DNA of 64,000 nucleotides, taken from contig JAYEVH010000230.1 in NCBI GenBank assembly GCA_036346255.1, forward strand, positions 30,752-94,751, written 5' to 3'. The stretch's first letter is position 1. Every line of letters starts with the position of its first letter. This DNA comes from Ampelocalamus luodianensis. Lineage: Eukaryota; Streptophyta; Magnoliopsida; Poales; Poaceae. Shown in pieces: positions 35,147-47,578 of this stretch. Below the pieces are notes generated by a model. It was not told the DNA's origin. It saw nothing but the letters and a program-made list of their open reading frames with translations, and ran no database searches. The position numbers and the translations under genes were made by a program.

Positions 35147-35158
35147 GCTTTGATACCA
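35147..35158 (-). promoter_or_regulatory. primer binding site, copy B
   Basis: Same sequence as at 26828-26839, in the second copy of the tandem duplication. Confidence 0.65.
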
Positions 35159-36059
35159 ACGCTATCGGACCCGGACTTTGAATACCAAGCCCTCGTGTGT
35201 GTATCGTACTAGTCCCATGATCGTGGCTAGTACACATATCTCCAACATTGATATTCACATCCATACATTCATACATACGAATGAAACAAATTATGGTACA
35301 TAACTTAGCGACTACATTATTTACAGCACTAGGGCCGACTGCCAAATAAGAGCTTAAGTATCGAAGTAGTAAAGTAACAAATGAAGCAAAATTTGTAATA
35401 AGTCTAAAATTCCAGCGGTATGCCCATACAAACCATCAGCAACCAACAAGATACAAGTCCTAGAAAGACCCATCACCAACCCACGGTTCCGAGTGAAGAA
35501 GGTATCGCCCAACGAGGAACATCTTCTAACTCGAACAATAATTTAAGCAAGATTGAGTACATTGCGACTTAGCAAGACTTATAGTGTATCGCAAAGTTTA
35601 TATAAATACAAAGCTAACAAGAGATAATACTCTATGCTACAAGTTATTTTCAGCATTAAGCAAGTTTTGTTTGCAACATCAATATGTAGTATTTTGCAAC
35701 AGAAGTTTAAAGAGCAGTTAAATATATAAAGGACAACAAGTAAGTAATTGAATAAATAACCACTCGCATGCCTCCTCGGCTACGAGCAACTTCTTATTTT
35801 CAGCCATAGACATGGCACTCAACTCAAATAGAAACCAACAAACCATTTCCCATATTTTCTAACAAAGTTGTTTTCATGAAAACCAAGACTATACCTGGCA
35901 ATACTTCACTTAGCACGCTCATCACCTTGAGCACAGCAATTTAAATAAATTTACGCTCTGTAGAGGGGTACAGCTTTACCCATAGCACACGAATTCTGTA
36001 GTTTGTTTGGCATCCATCGATACCACTGCTCACTAACCTTTGGTAAGCAGTCTAGAGTA

Positions 36060-36064
36060 CGTGT
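36060..36064. repeat. target site duplication CGTGT (left) of the solo LTR
   Basis: Repeated at 41065-41069. The uninterrupted site is seen in copy A near 27725 (gagtacgtgtcgaagcc). Confidence 0.85.
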
Positions 36065-39000
36065 TGTAACATCCCATCTTTGGACTTGTGTTTCAAATGT
36101 AAGAAAATCAGTAGAAATTAAAACTTTTTCTTACATCATGTATTTCCTGTATGCTTTGAACAATGGTTGTAAGAAGTTATGGAATTACAATGTCACAAGT
36201 CCAATTGATCCAAACTTTGATATTCCAAAAAATTTCATCTCAATTCTTGTGATCATCTTGGGAAAATATTTTCCTAAGTTTCGTGATGGTTTGTGGCCTC
36301 TCTGAAAAATTTCACAATTTTTAGAAATTGTTTGAATATTTTCAAGGCGATCAAACTTGTTTGACTTTTAGTCAAACCTGTAACAGAGCCTTGCAGAATT
36401 TTTGGAGATTTATTCACAGCATAAAAACCTCTGCAAATTTTACACAAGGTTAATATCTGAGTTAGCAAGCTCCTGTAAAAATTTTATAATTTTTGGAGTT
36501 GTTTTGCTACCTCAAATAAATCCTCAAAGTCCATGTTCTAGTTTAAAAGTCAAAACTTAAAGTCACCGTGCTTTGGTTCGAGTCGGCTCGGGCTCGAGTC
36601 AATCGACTCGTCGACCAACTAACGCACCGAGTCTCTCTGTAAACGCGCATTGGATCTCAACCGTTAGATCTCGATTGCGCGCCAGCGCGTGTAAACATTC
36701 GGACCTTCCGGTTGCAAGTTCAAATCTCAACCGTTGGATCTCCATCCAACCGCTCGGACCCTCCGAAACCTTCGACCCTCCGGTTGTTGGTTTCAATCAG
36801 CCGTTGGATTAAGATCCAACGCCGCTTGTCCCTCATTGTAAACCACGTTCGCGACGTGGGGCAACTGAGTCGTTCATTTCTAATCCTAGGGCTTGCGATC
36901 TCCTTCGTTGTGTTTTAAACCTCGTGGCGTGGCACAATCTCACCGTCTGTGTCTCATCCAACGGCTGAAAATCGCCCAAGTGCTTTTCCGGTCTTCTACC
37001 TCCGTGGCATGAGCAAGATGCGGGGTGATGGCGATGTCAAATCGTGCTCCCTCACTCGCCCTAGCCGACGTTTAGGGGTATGGGAGACACTCGAGCCATG
37101 CCATACCCTATTGCACCGTCTACTACCTTTTTCCTTGTCGCCACCTTGTGCTCTGTGCTTTGCCGCGAAAGGCTTGTGGTCCAAACCCTAATGCCTCCAA
37201 GGCCTTATAAGCACTCTCAATACTTCCGGTGTCTCTTTAGACCACCATCGAGCTCCATTCACAGATGGGAGCTTAACTCCTCAAAGCCCCCAAATCGCCA
37301 TTGTTGACCCGAGAGCTCCATTGGTGTTCTTGGTGTTCCAGTGGTTCTCCTTCATATTTCTTTACCCTATTCTTACCTCCTTACTATCTTGAACATTTCC
37401 CTCACTTAATTTTGGATTTGATTCTCGAATTATCCAATTTGGGGTTTGTTCAAATTCTAAAGTGGTTATCTTCTTCCTCACTCGGTGAGTGCTCCATTTT
37501 CAAATTGCTTGCTCATGTAGCTTCTGTGGACCATAATGAAGCTATACTGATGCTTTGGTATCACTCACTTGGCTCAGGGTACCATTTTCAACCTTTCTTC
37601 TCCAAGTCCGGCGAGCTTCCACCGTGGACCGCTTCTCCGCCATCTTTGAAGCTTCTCTTCATCAAGGTAGCTTATTAGTCCTTAGTGGCTCTCGCACCGC
37701 TTCCTAGGTCCTGCGAGTGGAGCTCATCGCTATTTTCGTGTTTAGCGAGGGTTCCATTTTTGTTTTCCGCTAGCCGCGTTTAGTCCTCCACGGCGAGGAT
37801 GCCACCATTAGGTTCTAGGCGCTATTGCGATTCCATTTTTGTGCTCGGGCGCGCCGCGACCAGTGTCGCCGGCGACAGTCGCTGAAGTCGCCGATTTTGC
37901 CGCGAGGAACTCTGTTGTCATTTGTTTAGGCGATTAATTGCACTGATGATTGTCAATCATTAGTTAATTAATGGTGTCTTAATCTTCATCGTTGAGCCAC
38001 CGACCGATGGGCCCAACGTTCTTAAATCACCTTGGCGCAACTCCGCACCGTTCGACATCATTAATGCTTAATCATTGGTTAATTGAATGTGCGCAATTAA
38101 TCGTTATCGAAATCACCTGCGGTCGTGCATCGTGGGCCAGGGGTTAAGATCAAAATCCGAAGTCATTAGTGTCTCTCTTAGGTCTATTTCATGATCATCA
38201 TTAGTAGCATTAATTCGCTCCTAACCGCCACTCTTAGTCGTTGACATGTGGGCCCGGCTTGCTGCGCACGTGGTTAAAACGTTCAGCGGTTGTGACTCGA
38301 AGTCACCGGCATGGGTCCTCGTGTCGCGTTTCTTTTGAACTCGGTCAATAGCCACCGTTCGTTTTAGATCTCGCGCCGGATCTTTGTATGCATTCGGACC
38401 TCCGTTTGCCTCCATCACTCTCGACCGTCGATCTTGAGATCAATGGTTGAGATCTTGTATGCATCGGACATTCCGATCGTTAGTGCGCTCGACCGCCATT
38501 CGCAGATTTGCGGTCCGGGATTGGCCCAAGCAACCGCGACCGTCGAATGCATACACCTTCGTGAGCCGTTGGATCTTGATCCAAGCGGTGGCCTGTAGGT
38601 TTCAGCGCTGCTGCTTTCCGGCGCATGAGCCGTAGGATTTTAGATCGAGGTTGATAAGCGCCCACGTCTTATTCTTTTGTTTAAGTTTGTCTGTTTTTCG
38701 GTAAGTATTTATTTAACAACTGAAAATGATATAAAAGCTTTAGAAACTCATAACTAATTCATTTTAACTGCTTTTTAGGTATTTCCAACTGTAATAATTT
38801 CTGTTGTCACTTAAGTTTATTATAAAAATGGAATTAAGCTTATTTCAGAGAGTAAATTGGTGTAACTAGAAATAACTTGATTGTCACTTTGAATATTCCG
38901 AAATGGATTTAACCTTGAAAAATGCATATCTTTTTCTGTATAATTCCAATTTGTGCAAAATCAATTTTGTTAAACTCATCTGTTAATATACTTTCATTTG

Positions 39001-41064
39001 GAATAAGATTTGAGCATGTTCATAACTCTGTAAAATGACTTGTATTAGATTTACACCTTAGAAAAATCGTAAGTAAATGTGTATAACTCCAAATTTAGTA
39101 AATTTAACTTTGCTGTTATTAGGATGTCATAATCTACCTGCTATAAAAATTTCAGACCTTAGATCATTCTAGAAAATTTCGTCATGAACAGTACTATTAA
39201 TTAATTAGGTTGATTTTAGGCTGAGAAAGAGTATTTTGTCCATATCTTTTGCATGCTTAGTCCAAATTGCATGATTCTTGTTCCTATCTCTGTCTAAAAT
39301 CATTCCCTAGCTTTTGTGAAAATTTCATTAGATTTGGAAATCTTTTGTCGTTGGAGTTTATTTGGTGTTCTTCGATCTTATTTGCTTATCGCCTTTTCGC
39401 GTTAGGTTCCGAAGAAGTTATTAATCTTGATATTGAGCCACAGCAGCCGGATCTCGCACTTCACCGACAAGCGATGTAGCATCATTTGATCATATTGTTC
39501 CTACTATTTTTAAATTCTAATATGTTGTTTGCAAATTCTATGTATGCATTGCTATGTTGTTTTGACTATTGTCGATAGTTGGCCCAGTAGTTGCATAATC
39601 AGTACAAAATGTTTAATCCTCTACTACTGAGCTTAGGATTACTTGCTGTGATTTTGGGTTCGCTGGATGAACCCTTGTCATTTACTAGATTACGTGTCAT
39701 TATGCTTAGCCATGCTTAGCTATCGATAGAAATGGCGGTTATCGACTCGTCGATAACTTTGATCCACAAACTGTTATAATCAGTATATTTCAGCCTTGTG
39801 CTATGTCTAAATTGCAAAACTAAAACTGAAAATGAAAACAATTTAGACTTGGGCACAATGGTAAGATGGTGTGATCTTTTGGGTGTGATTGGAATGGTGC
39901 CCGGGTTAATTAAGGACCGAGCTACTTGTTACACCGAACCAAGCATTTGTGCGTGCTAACCACACTAGGGGGATATGGGACCTCTCTTAGCTGAGTACTT
40001 TGGGCTGTGTTAATTAATGAGTCGCGTGGTGGGTTGCATATTTGATTATATGCAACATGGACACGTTTGTGGGGAGGAACACCGCCAGAGGCGGTGTGTC
40101 TGCTCCACGTATGGGTCCTTGTGATCCATATTTGATCGGCAGATCACTAAGGATTAACCCCATATGTGCATCTCTTGATTAGCATATTCCATTGGAAAGG
40201 GTTCGTAGGACTTAGCCGTGCGGCATACCAAAGGAAGTGTGCTTAATAGCTTGGTAAAGGCGTGCAAGTGTGGGTACATTAGTACACCCCTGCAGGGATT
40301 AAAACTATTCGAATAGCCTAGTCCTAGGTTATGGACACGCTTGGGGAAGTCTTCCAAGAGTTAGACTCCAACATTTTAAAATAAAAATTGATGGGTGGTA
40401 TGAATCAGGGATTCATGCTATGTTGTGGTGGCTTTGGGGAAAGTCACTTCTAGGTGGATACTTGCTACTTATGTTTACTCGCTGTTATTTAAATGCTTAA
40501 AAGACAGATTTTACAAGCTTTGTTCAACCTATTACAATATTGCAAATAAAGCGCCGTGCGTCCAAAGAACCATATAACCACATTCTTTTTAATACAACTT
40601 TCGTGTAGCTATGTATAGGCTTGTTACTCGTAAGTCTTGCAAGTACATTTTGTACTCACGCATTGCTTGTATTGTGCAGAGGAAGATAGTGAGTCGATGG
40701 ACCTCACTTTTGTGAGTTGTCTTTGTGGCGATTTAAGGGCGATTAGCTTGGCGGCCCGGTCGGTTGCCTGTGGTGTTATGTGGCTAACCGGTCATCTTTT
40801 GGTTCAAGCCATCTTATGGCAACTTTTGCTTCATGTTATTTGATACTTTTGTCATTTGGCGGTCGGTTACGTAATAACTTATGTTATGTATGTCTTTTAG
40901 TAGATTTGTTATATTACATTTGTATGGAATTGATGCATGCTTTGGTATGATGTATGTGTCTTTGCTTGTTCGGAGGCACATATTCATCGAGGCAGATTAT
41001 TCTATTTGTGATACTAGAACCGGAGGAAGGTCAAGTATTACAAGTTTAATAAACCGGGTCTCAC
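36065..41064 (+). mobile_element. solo LTR, Tekay type (5.0 kb)
   Basis: Starts TGTAACATCCCATCTTTGG and ends ...ACCGGGTCTCAC, lacking a clean final CA by one base. It is flanked by CGTGT on both sides and has no internal region. It is related to the 3' LTR of element 1 but clearly diverged, so it is a different subfamily. It sits in copy B of the tandem duplication at a site that is empty in copy A. Open frames inside it are not supported as genes. Confidence 0.9.
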
Positions 41065-41069
41065 CGTGT
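41065..41069. repeat. target site duplication CGTGT (right) of the solo LTR
   Basis: Pairs with 36060-36064. Confidence 0.85.
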
Positions 41070-44000
41070 CAAAGCCTTTACATCACCTAGTCCTAACCTT
41101 ACGCTAGCCCAGAATGAACACCCTTACTTCACTGGTACACCCCATCTCGGTGAGGCATTCGTCATTGTGTCGACAATCACACATCTCACTACTTGACCTA
41201 CTATCATGCAAGGCTAGTTTTCTATGACTTAATTAGCTAAGGTCGTCCCATATAGGCATATGTGGTTGTATGCTTATGCTTAGGTCGGATATCTTGGTGT
41301 TCGGTCCTTAATTGTCTCGGACGAGAATCTCCACATCTACTTGTGAGATACACCTCTCACTACTATTAGAATACAATAGAACTCACTTGCATCGCAAACT
41401 AGGTTTTATTTTTATTTGTATAAAATAACAGGGTAAACCCTCGGTCCATCTTTCAAAATCTCCCAAACTCATATTTAACATGTCATCCATTGTTACAATT
41501 TTAGCAAAGACTAAAACCAAGCTAAGCATTTATGCGATATTCGCATTCGAAAAGCCCAATTTGACATCATTCATTGTCTAAACCATACCCTATTGGATAC
41601 AACAGTAAGAATACCAATGTTTCAAGGATGATCATGCATTGAATAGGAATGTAACCACCGTTATCCCCAAATATTGGAATTTTAAACAAACATACACGCA
41701 TGCATAATACATTTTGCAAGAAGTACAATAATTAAAATAGTAGGATCAACATGGTCAAAGGAGGTACATGCCTTGCTCTGGTTGCTCAATATGAGGATGG
41801 AGTATCGTTGTAAAAGTCGTTGGAACAATCGATGTCTAATCAAAAGAGCCAGAAGCAAATTAATATAGAACAATAATTTCAACAGCCGCAAAATCCAAAT
41901 CTTTTTGCATATTCAGGTAGATCATGATTTTATATGAATTTAGAGAAAAAATCATCTCAATTGGAGTTTGTATGCAAAAGTTATTAACGTTTTAGTTTGC
42001 TTGATTTGAAAATTCGAAAAATAGAAAAGGGTGATGTCGAGCGTATTTACTGAAGTTTCGCTTTCCAACGAGAAAGTGTATTCTTCTCGAGTTCTACTAA
42101 GCAGAGAAAATGTATTCTTCTCTGAGTTCTATTAAGTTTTACACTTTCCAACGAGAAAGCGTATTTTCTCGAACTAAAGCGACTTTCTCATATTTTTTGG
42201 ATTTATTTTAACTTACATGTGGGGCCTACGTGTCAATTACCCATATTTTTGTTTTATTGATTTTATTTAAAAACCGAGGTGGTCCTACATGTCATAGACT
42301 CATTATTTATTAACTAATGATTAAACCTATTAGCAGCTAGTGGGCCCACATGTCACCTCTCGGTTTTAAACGTGTTTTAAAGCAGGAATATATCTTGATC
42401 CCACATATTAGTGACATATTTTCTAAAAACGTTTGAAATTAGATTTATATTAATCTTTTGGTTGGTCCCACTTGTCATGGACTCATTACCTTTTAAACTC
42501 ATTAATTAGTGTTAAACCTCCCTAATCCCTGGCCCACTGCGAGAGAGAAGGAGAAGAGTAGCGAGAGTTGCGCATGGCGAGCACCATGCGAGCTAACCGA
42601 TGTGGCGGGCATGAAGAAGCTCGGGATGGGCAAAATGGGTTCCTCTCGACGCGATGCCACCGGGAGGTTGTGCTATGCGGCGATAAGCGGCGGAGTTCCT
42701 CACGTTCGAGTGGATTTGCGATTTGAGCCAATAGGTAGCGAAAGGTGGTTCACTGCGGCTCTAGAGGACATCTATGATGCTATTGGCGACGGCTGGGACC
42801 AATGGTCACCGGAGCGGCGAGACAACGCTTTCGTGGTGGCGCAATGATCGACCATGAGAAAGCTACGCTATCCTAGCTAATCTTTCAAACTAAGGCGCAC
42901 AAAAGCTCTAGGAGACTACTACAAGCTCACCAAGGTCCTTGAAGGCATCGAGGGATGACCGAGGTGGCTAGGCAACATTGATGGAGGTGCTACAAGGAGG
43001 TGCGCATTAGCTTGCATGCACCCGAGGATGGTAGGGATAGAAGGAGTTGACCAAAGACTCACCAGGTGGCGCTAACTAGAAAAGGGTTGCGGCTAGAAAT
43101 GAAGAAGAAGATTGATTCGGGAGATTCCTGCATTTGAATCATCACCAACCGTGGGAGAAGCATTAGTGTAGCATAGGACACAAAATGATGCGATCGAGCG
43201 AGTTTCAAGCTCACGAGCGTTGGGATCACGAAGGTCCGAAGCGGGGTGTGCGCGAAGGTGAAGAAGACGATGGTTCGTCCTTTCTACGAGGCTCCTGGAG
43301 CTACATTAAGCAAGGAAGGGCGTCGGTGAGGTAAGGGCGTGTATGATGATACGATTGGCGAGGGCAAGGAAGCTCACTAGAGCTAGAAACGTTGCGGGCT
43401 TGCTCACCAGCGTCGAGAACAACGCTCTCGTTCTCGACAAACCAAGGAGCAAGAAGCTTTGGTTCCTGGTAGGAGGTGAGAATAGCAATCTAGGGACTCA
43501 GTGACGCGGTCGGAGGCTTAAGTATGAGCGAATAGCGCGTGAGAATCGTGGCGAGAAAACACGGCCATGGCAAGATTCTCATGGGCTCACTTTGGCATTT
43601 TTGCTAACGGGGGTTGGGCACCATTAATGGGGTAGATGGCATGGGCGAGGTCTAGCGGAGGTGATGGAGGCAGGTGAAGTGCGGAAACAATGGGCGACAA
43701 GGAAAACCACAGGCAATCGGGCGAGGGTGAGCTGCCGAAGCGAGGGCTAAGCGAGGTGGAAGACAAGGTCTGACGAGTGGGGCCTACCTGTCAGTGTGAA
43801 GGTGAGCGCATGCACTGGTGTGGGCTGGCACTGGCGAAGGTATTTGGGCTGGCTCAGATGCGACCCAAGAGGGTGAGCGGGAATTCAAAACAGTTTTTGA
43901 ATTTCCAAACTCTCGTTGAGTATTTGCTGAATTTTTGTACTAAGCAAACAGAGTCCAAAATTTATGAAACTTTTTGTGAGGGTTCTTGAGCTAGTATAGT

Positions 44001-44209
44001 TTCTTATGTAAATTTTCATGATTTTATATGCTCTGTGATTTCCCCAAAAATTTTCTCAAGTTTCTACTTTCATACAAATGCATTATTACTTTTAATGAAA
44101 TTTCACAAAACATGCTCAAATAAATTTTTCCTCATGCAAACATGCCCAAAATTAATCTCTTGCCTATTTTCAATCTATTTTCCCAAATTGGGATTTTGGG
44201 ATGTTCTGA
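41070..44209 (-). mobile_element. remainder of the long minus-oriented LTR (copy B)
   Basis: Colinear with 27726-30888 in copy A. The terminal ttaca on the right edge reads ttctga here. It contains the same hairpin repeats (about 42066-42170) and no supported gene. Confidence 0.65.
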
Positions 44210-45775
44210 CTTAACGACAAGAGGCGGTGGTTAGCCGGTGCATAATGTACTTAGCGAGGAAGCATCCTCCGAGCTAGAGGAGTGGTGCACTAGACTCGCA
44301 AGTCTAGGCGATGCTATGGACCAGGCACAGGAACCTAGGGTCACCGAAGGTGAGCCGATGGCTTGCAACCACGATGGTGCCATGGGTGGCTAAGAGGAGA
44401 GGAGTACTAGGGACTCACCTTGGCGAAACGATGCGTGCATGAGGATCACTGTCTCACCATTATCACGGCGGTGAAGAATATGAGATTGGAGAGGTTCTAG
44501 AATAGCTTGCCGACGTTGAGCAACGGTGACGGTGATGAGGTTCACGGTGATGGTGCTCTACAATGATGGAGGTGCTATAAGAAGTAGCATATTAGACTCC
44601 TAAGGTCCTAAGGATGGTGCGGATGCAACCGATTGGACCGAGACTCACCAGGCTTTGGAGAAGAATCAAAATGGTAGCGACGGCCGTGAGTGAGGAAGAT
44701 GACGATGGCGCTTGGATTCGTGGTGAGTCGCATGCATTGAGTGAGGAGATTAGGTGAAGGTGGGTTGGAACACATGATGATGCACTCGGAGGTGTTCAAA
44801 CCTGCTGGAATGGCGAAACACCATAGCTCGGATCTAGTGCGTGTCGTGAGTCGGAACAAAGCGAACGCGATCGAGCTACAAGACTCCGGTGCTGCATTGA
44901 GGAAAGGAGAGGAATGAGTGATGGACAAGAATCAAAATGATGCGAGTGTCATGGGTGAGGAAGCTCACGAGTGGTGGAGTCGCAGAGGCATGCTCACCGG
45001 CATCGGAGAGCAGCGCTAATGTTCTGCGAAACTAAGGAGCGATCAAGCTCGGGTTTGTGGGAAATAGAATAGTGGTGAGCTAAGTAGAAAGGTATGCGCT
45101 CCATTACTTAAGTAGCTAGAGCATCGTGTGAGAAAATCAATGAGACACTAGCGGTTACCCGAGATTCTCTTGGAACCTCTCGGATCTCTCCGTCTATGCA
45201 GGAAAAGGGCTATCAACAAGGTGGATAACATGGACAATAGCAGGCAGAGTTGACAGGGGTGGTTGAGGCACCAAACTGTGGGCGGTGGTCTTGAACCAAG
45301 GGCTAGCGCGAGCTGGCGAGCGGGGCGCAAGCAGCGAGGGAAGAAAGGTGTTGACATGTGGGCACGACATGTTAGCAGGAGGTGTTGGAGTGGGCTGGAG
45401 TGGGCGTGAGCGAGATGGGCCGTGGCGATTCGACGAGCAGCGAGCACGAATTTCAAAAATGGCTTTTGAATTTTTCAAACTAGATGAAATGTTTCCTGAA
45501 TTTTTGTACTTAGCAACCGAGTCAATATTTATGAAACTTTTTGTGAGGGCTCCAAACACAGTATAGTTTCTCATATAAATTTCCCGAGATTTAACCTATT
45601 TCGTGTTTTCTCTAAAATTCTTCCAAGTTCTTTGTTTGGATGTAAATTTACTTATTTGATTTATGCAAAGTTCAAAAATCACGCTAAAATAGTTTTCCAT
45701 ACATAAACATGCTAAAATTTATTTCCCAATTATTTTCACTATATTTTCCCAAAATTGGAATTTTGGGATATTACA
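44210..45775 (-). mobile_element. second related LTR fragment, minus orientation (copy B)
   Basis: Colinear with 30889-32440. The right edge on minus reads TGTAATATCCC. Confidence 0.55.
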
Positions 45776-45908
45776 ACATCTATGATTTTTGTTTGGATTT
45801 TGAAACATTGCATCATGTTGAAATCACCAATGGGGCCTTGATTCCCTGGACACAAAGCGCACTCGACTATAAATGTCAGCGAGAATTTCCTCTTCCTTGA
45901 ATAAATTA

Positions 45909-46303
45909 GAGTAAATTTTGCAAAACCACACTACTATTACCAAAACTATCACAAAACCACACTTTTAATCGTGTATCACAAAACTACACATACTTTACCA
46001 AATAGTTTCAAAAACTGCACTTCCGTCATATGCCTTGGTCTGACAACCTGGGCCCATGCTTAAAATGGTTCTGTTTACTGACATGGATGAGTTTGCCACG
46101 CGGTGACACGTCATCTTGCATGGGTGGCTTGGTGTGGCTAGACCAGCCCACAAAAAACTCACCCATGTCAGCAAACAAAAGCGTTTTGAGTATGTGGGTT
46201 TGGTCAGTGGGCCCAGGTAGTCAAATCGTGACATATGATGGAAGTGTGGTTTTGTGATACACACGCTTAAAAGTGCGGTTTTGTGGTTTTGCGAAGTTAC
46301 TCA
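45909..46303. mobile_element. foldback MITE, about 395 bp
   Basis: The left arm agagtaaattttgcaaaacc (45908 on) pairs with the reverse complement of the right arm ending ttttgcgaagttactc (to 46302). Pairing continues inward (cacaaaaccacacttttaa with ttaaaagtgcggttttgtg) to ctgacatggatgagt (46079-46093) and actcacccatgtcag (46157-46171), leaving a central loop of about 60 bp. No transposase. The right breakpoint of the tandem duplication (46164/46165) falls inside the inner right arm. Confidence 0.85.
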
Positions 46304-46497
46304 TGAATTTTGTGTTGTCATTTCATTGTGTATTTGATTGTTTTTGTTCAGTAGTAGTGGATTTATGTTGCTTCTATGTACAGGCTTAGTTCTACAAATT
46401 TCAACCATGTGTATTATGTAACTACCGGGAATAGCGTTAACTGCCAGGAAGACTATCCTAGAAAATAGCATCTTGTCTATGTTACAAGTGTTAAATG

Positions 46498-46572
46498 CCA
46501 GGAAGAACTAACTACTGGGGAAGAACTAACTGCCAGGGAAGAACTAACTACCTGGGAAGAACTAACTGCCGA
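46498..46572. repeat. 18-bp minisatellite
   Basis: About four units of gccagggaagaactaact / acctgggaagaactaact alternate. Degenerate relatives occur before and after (46432-46455, 46640-46690). The open frame across it encodes a repeated GRTNY/GRTNC peptide, but nothing else supports a gene. Bases 46573-46884 hold no other feature. Confidence 0.85.
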
Positions 46573-46884
46573 GAAAATTCTATCTATCGGCAAAAATTTG
46601 ATAATCTATGGCAGATAACTATGGGGATTCAAATATCTGCCGGGAAGTCTGTCCCAGCAGCACTTTACCGGGCAGGCCAGTAAGTGCCGGCAAAACTGTC
46701 CTCAGCTGATAATTTGTCGACAATGCTGTTTTCTAGGACAGTTTGATTGCTCTCAATACTAGGTCATGGTGTAGTCAATCAGGATCTGGAGTGATAAGTG
46801 AGACCATATTGCAAGATTAGTGTGCTGGATAATCATTTTAGTATTATTTTCAACCAGAGGGATATTTACTAACTAAAAGTGTCA

Positions 46885-47146
46885 CTCCCTCCGTTGATTT
46901 TTATAAGGTGGCCACGTATTTTGAGATTCAATTTTTGTAATTTTTTTACAAAAAATTAATCCAACAATATATAGGTTTAGTGACGCAAAAGTGATATCAA
47001 TAGATTCATATTTAAAACTACTTTCATATGGTCAAGGTTTTGTAGCTATTCACAATATATTTTGGAATAAATTAATGATCAAAGTTCAATATTGAAAACT
47101 GTTACAAGTAAAACCACTCCTTATAAAAATCAACAGAGGCTGCTAC
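46885..47146. mobile_element. Stowaway-like MITE, about 260 bp
   Basis: The left end CTCCCTCCGTTGATTTTTATAAGG is matched in inverted orientation by ccttataaaaatcaacagagg (about 47119-47139). CTCCCTCCG is the classic start of grass Stowaway elements. The right end is degenerate beyond gaggctgctac, so the TA target duplication cannot be confirmed. Confidence 0.75.
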
Positions 47147-47549
47147 TTTTTACTATGACATTAATGAAAGTATTCCTTGAGTATTTAAGATATAAGGGTT
47201 AATATTTTAATTGAGTATGATCTAATGGCTAGAGTTTCAAAGGTGGTACGACGCAATTAGGAGGCTACTTTTATAGGTAATTTTAGGTATAAGGAGAATA
47301 TGCCCCCAGGCAGCGCTATTAAATTAAGGTAAAGTTGGGTAGAAGCATTCTAGAAATACACAAATGCCATTGGGCAGAAAGAAAATTACAGAATAATTTT
47401 TCCACAGATAGCACTAAACATGTGGTACAGTAGAATGCTGCAAGTCTCTTGCACATGAATCGCGAAAAAAGTCTCTTTCACATGGCTTCTGGCGTGGTTG
47501 AGGAACGAGCATCGGAGAATGCTCCGACGAGACTTGTTGATGTCAAAGC
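47147..47549. other. intergenic, no gene seen
   Basis: AT-rich sequence followed by mixed composition. No motif was recognised. Confidence 0.4.
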
Positions 47550-47578
47550 TGTAACATCCCCATTTTAGGGCCCGTTAT
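47550..47578 (+). mobile_element. stub of an LTR start
   Basis: TGTAACATCCCCATTTTAGGG looks like a Tekay-type LTR start but is cut off after less than 30 bp by another LTR end, so it is a truncation scar. Confidence 0.4.

Larger units (their letters stand above)
32817..46164. repeat. tandem duplication, copy B (about 8340 bp plus a 5-kb insertion)
   Basis: Colinear with copy A from end to end, except for the solo LTR at 36065-41064. Without that insertion and its 5-bp duplication the copy is about 8343 bp, almost the same as copy A. It continues into unique DNA at 46165, where the foldback MITE goes on intact. Differences from copy A are mainly 1-3 base indels. Confidence 0.93.

Noticed and set aside
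36065..41064. Reading the 36-41 kb insert as a second full retrotransposon
   Set aside because: There is no PBS, gag, pol or PPT; both target duplications directly flank one LTR, so it is a solo LTR.
46495..46683. Repeat peptide (GRTNY/GRTNC) as a coding gene
   Set aside because: It is simply the translation of an 18-bp minisatellite, and no start context or homologue is visible.
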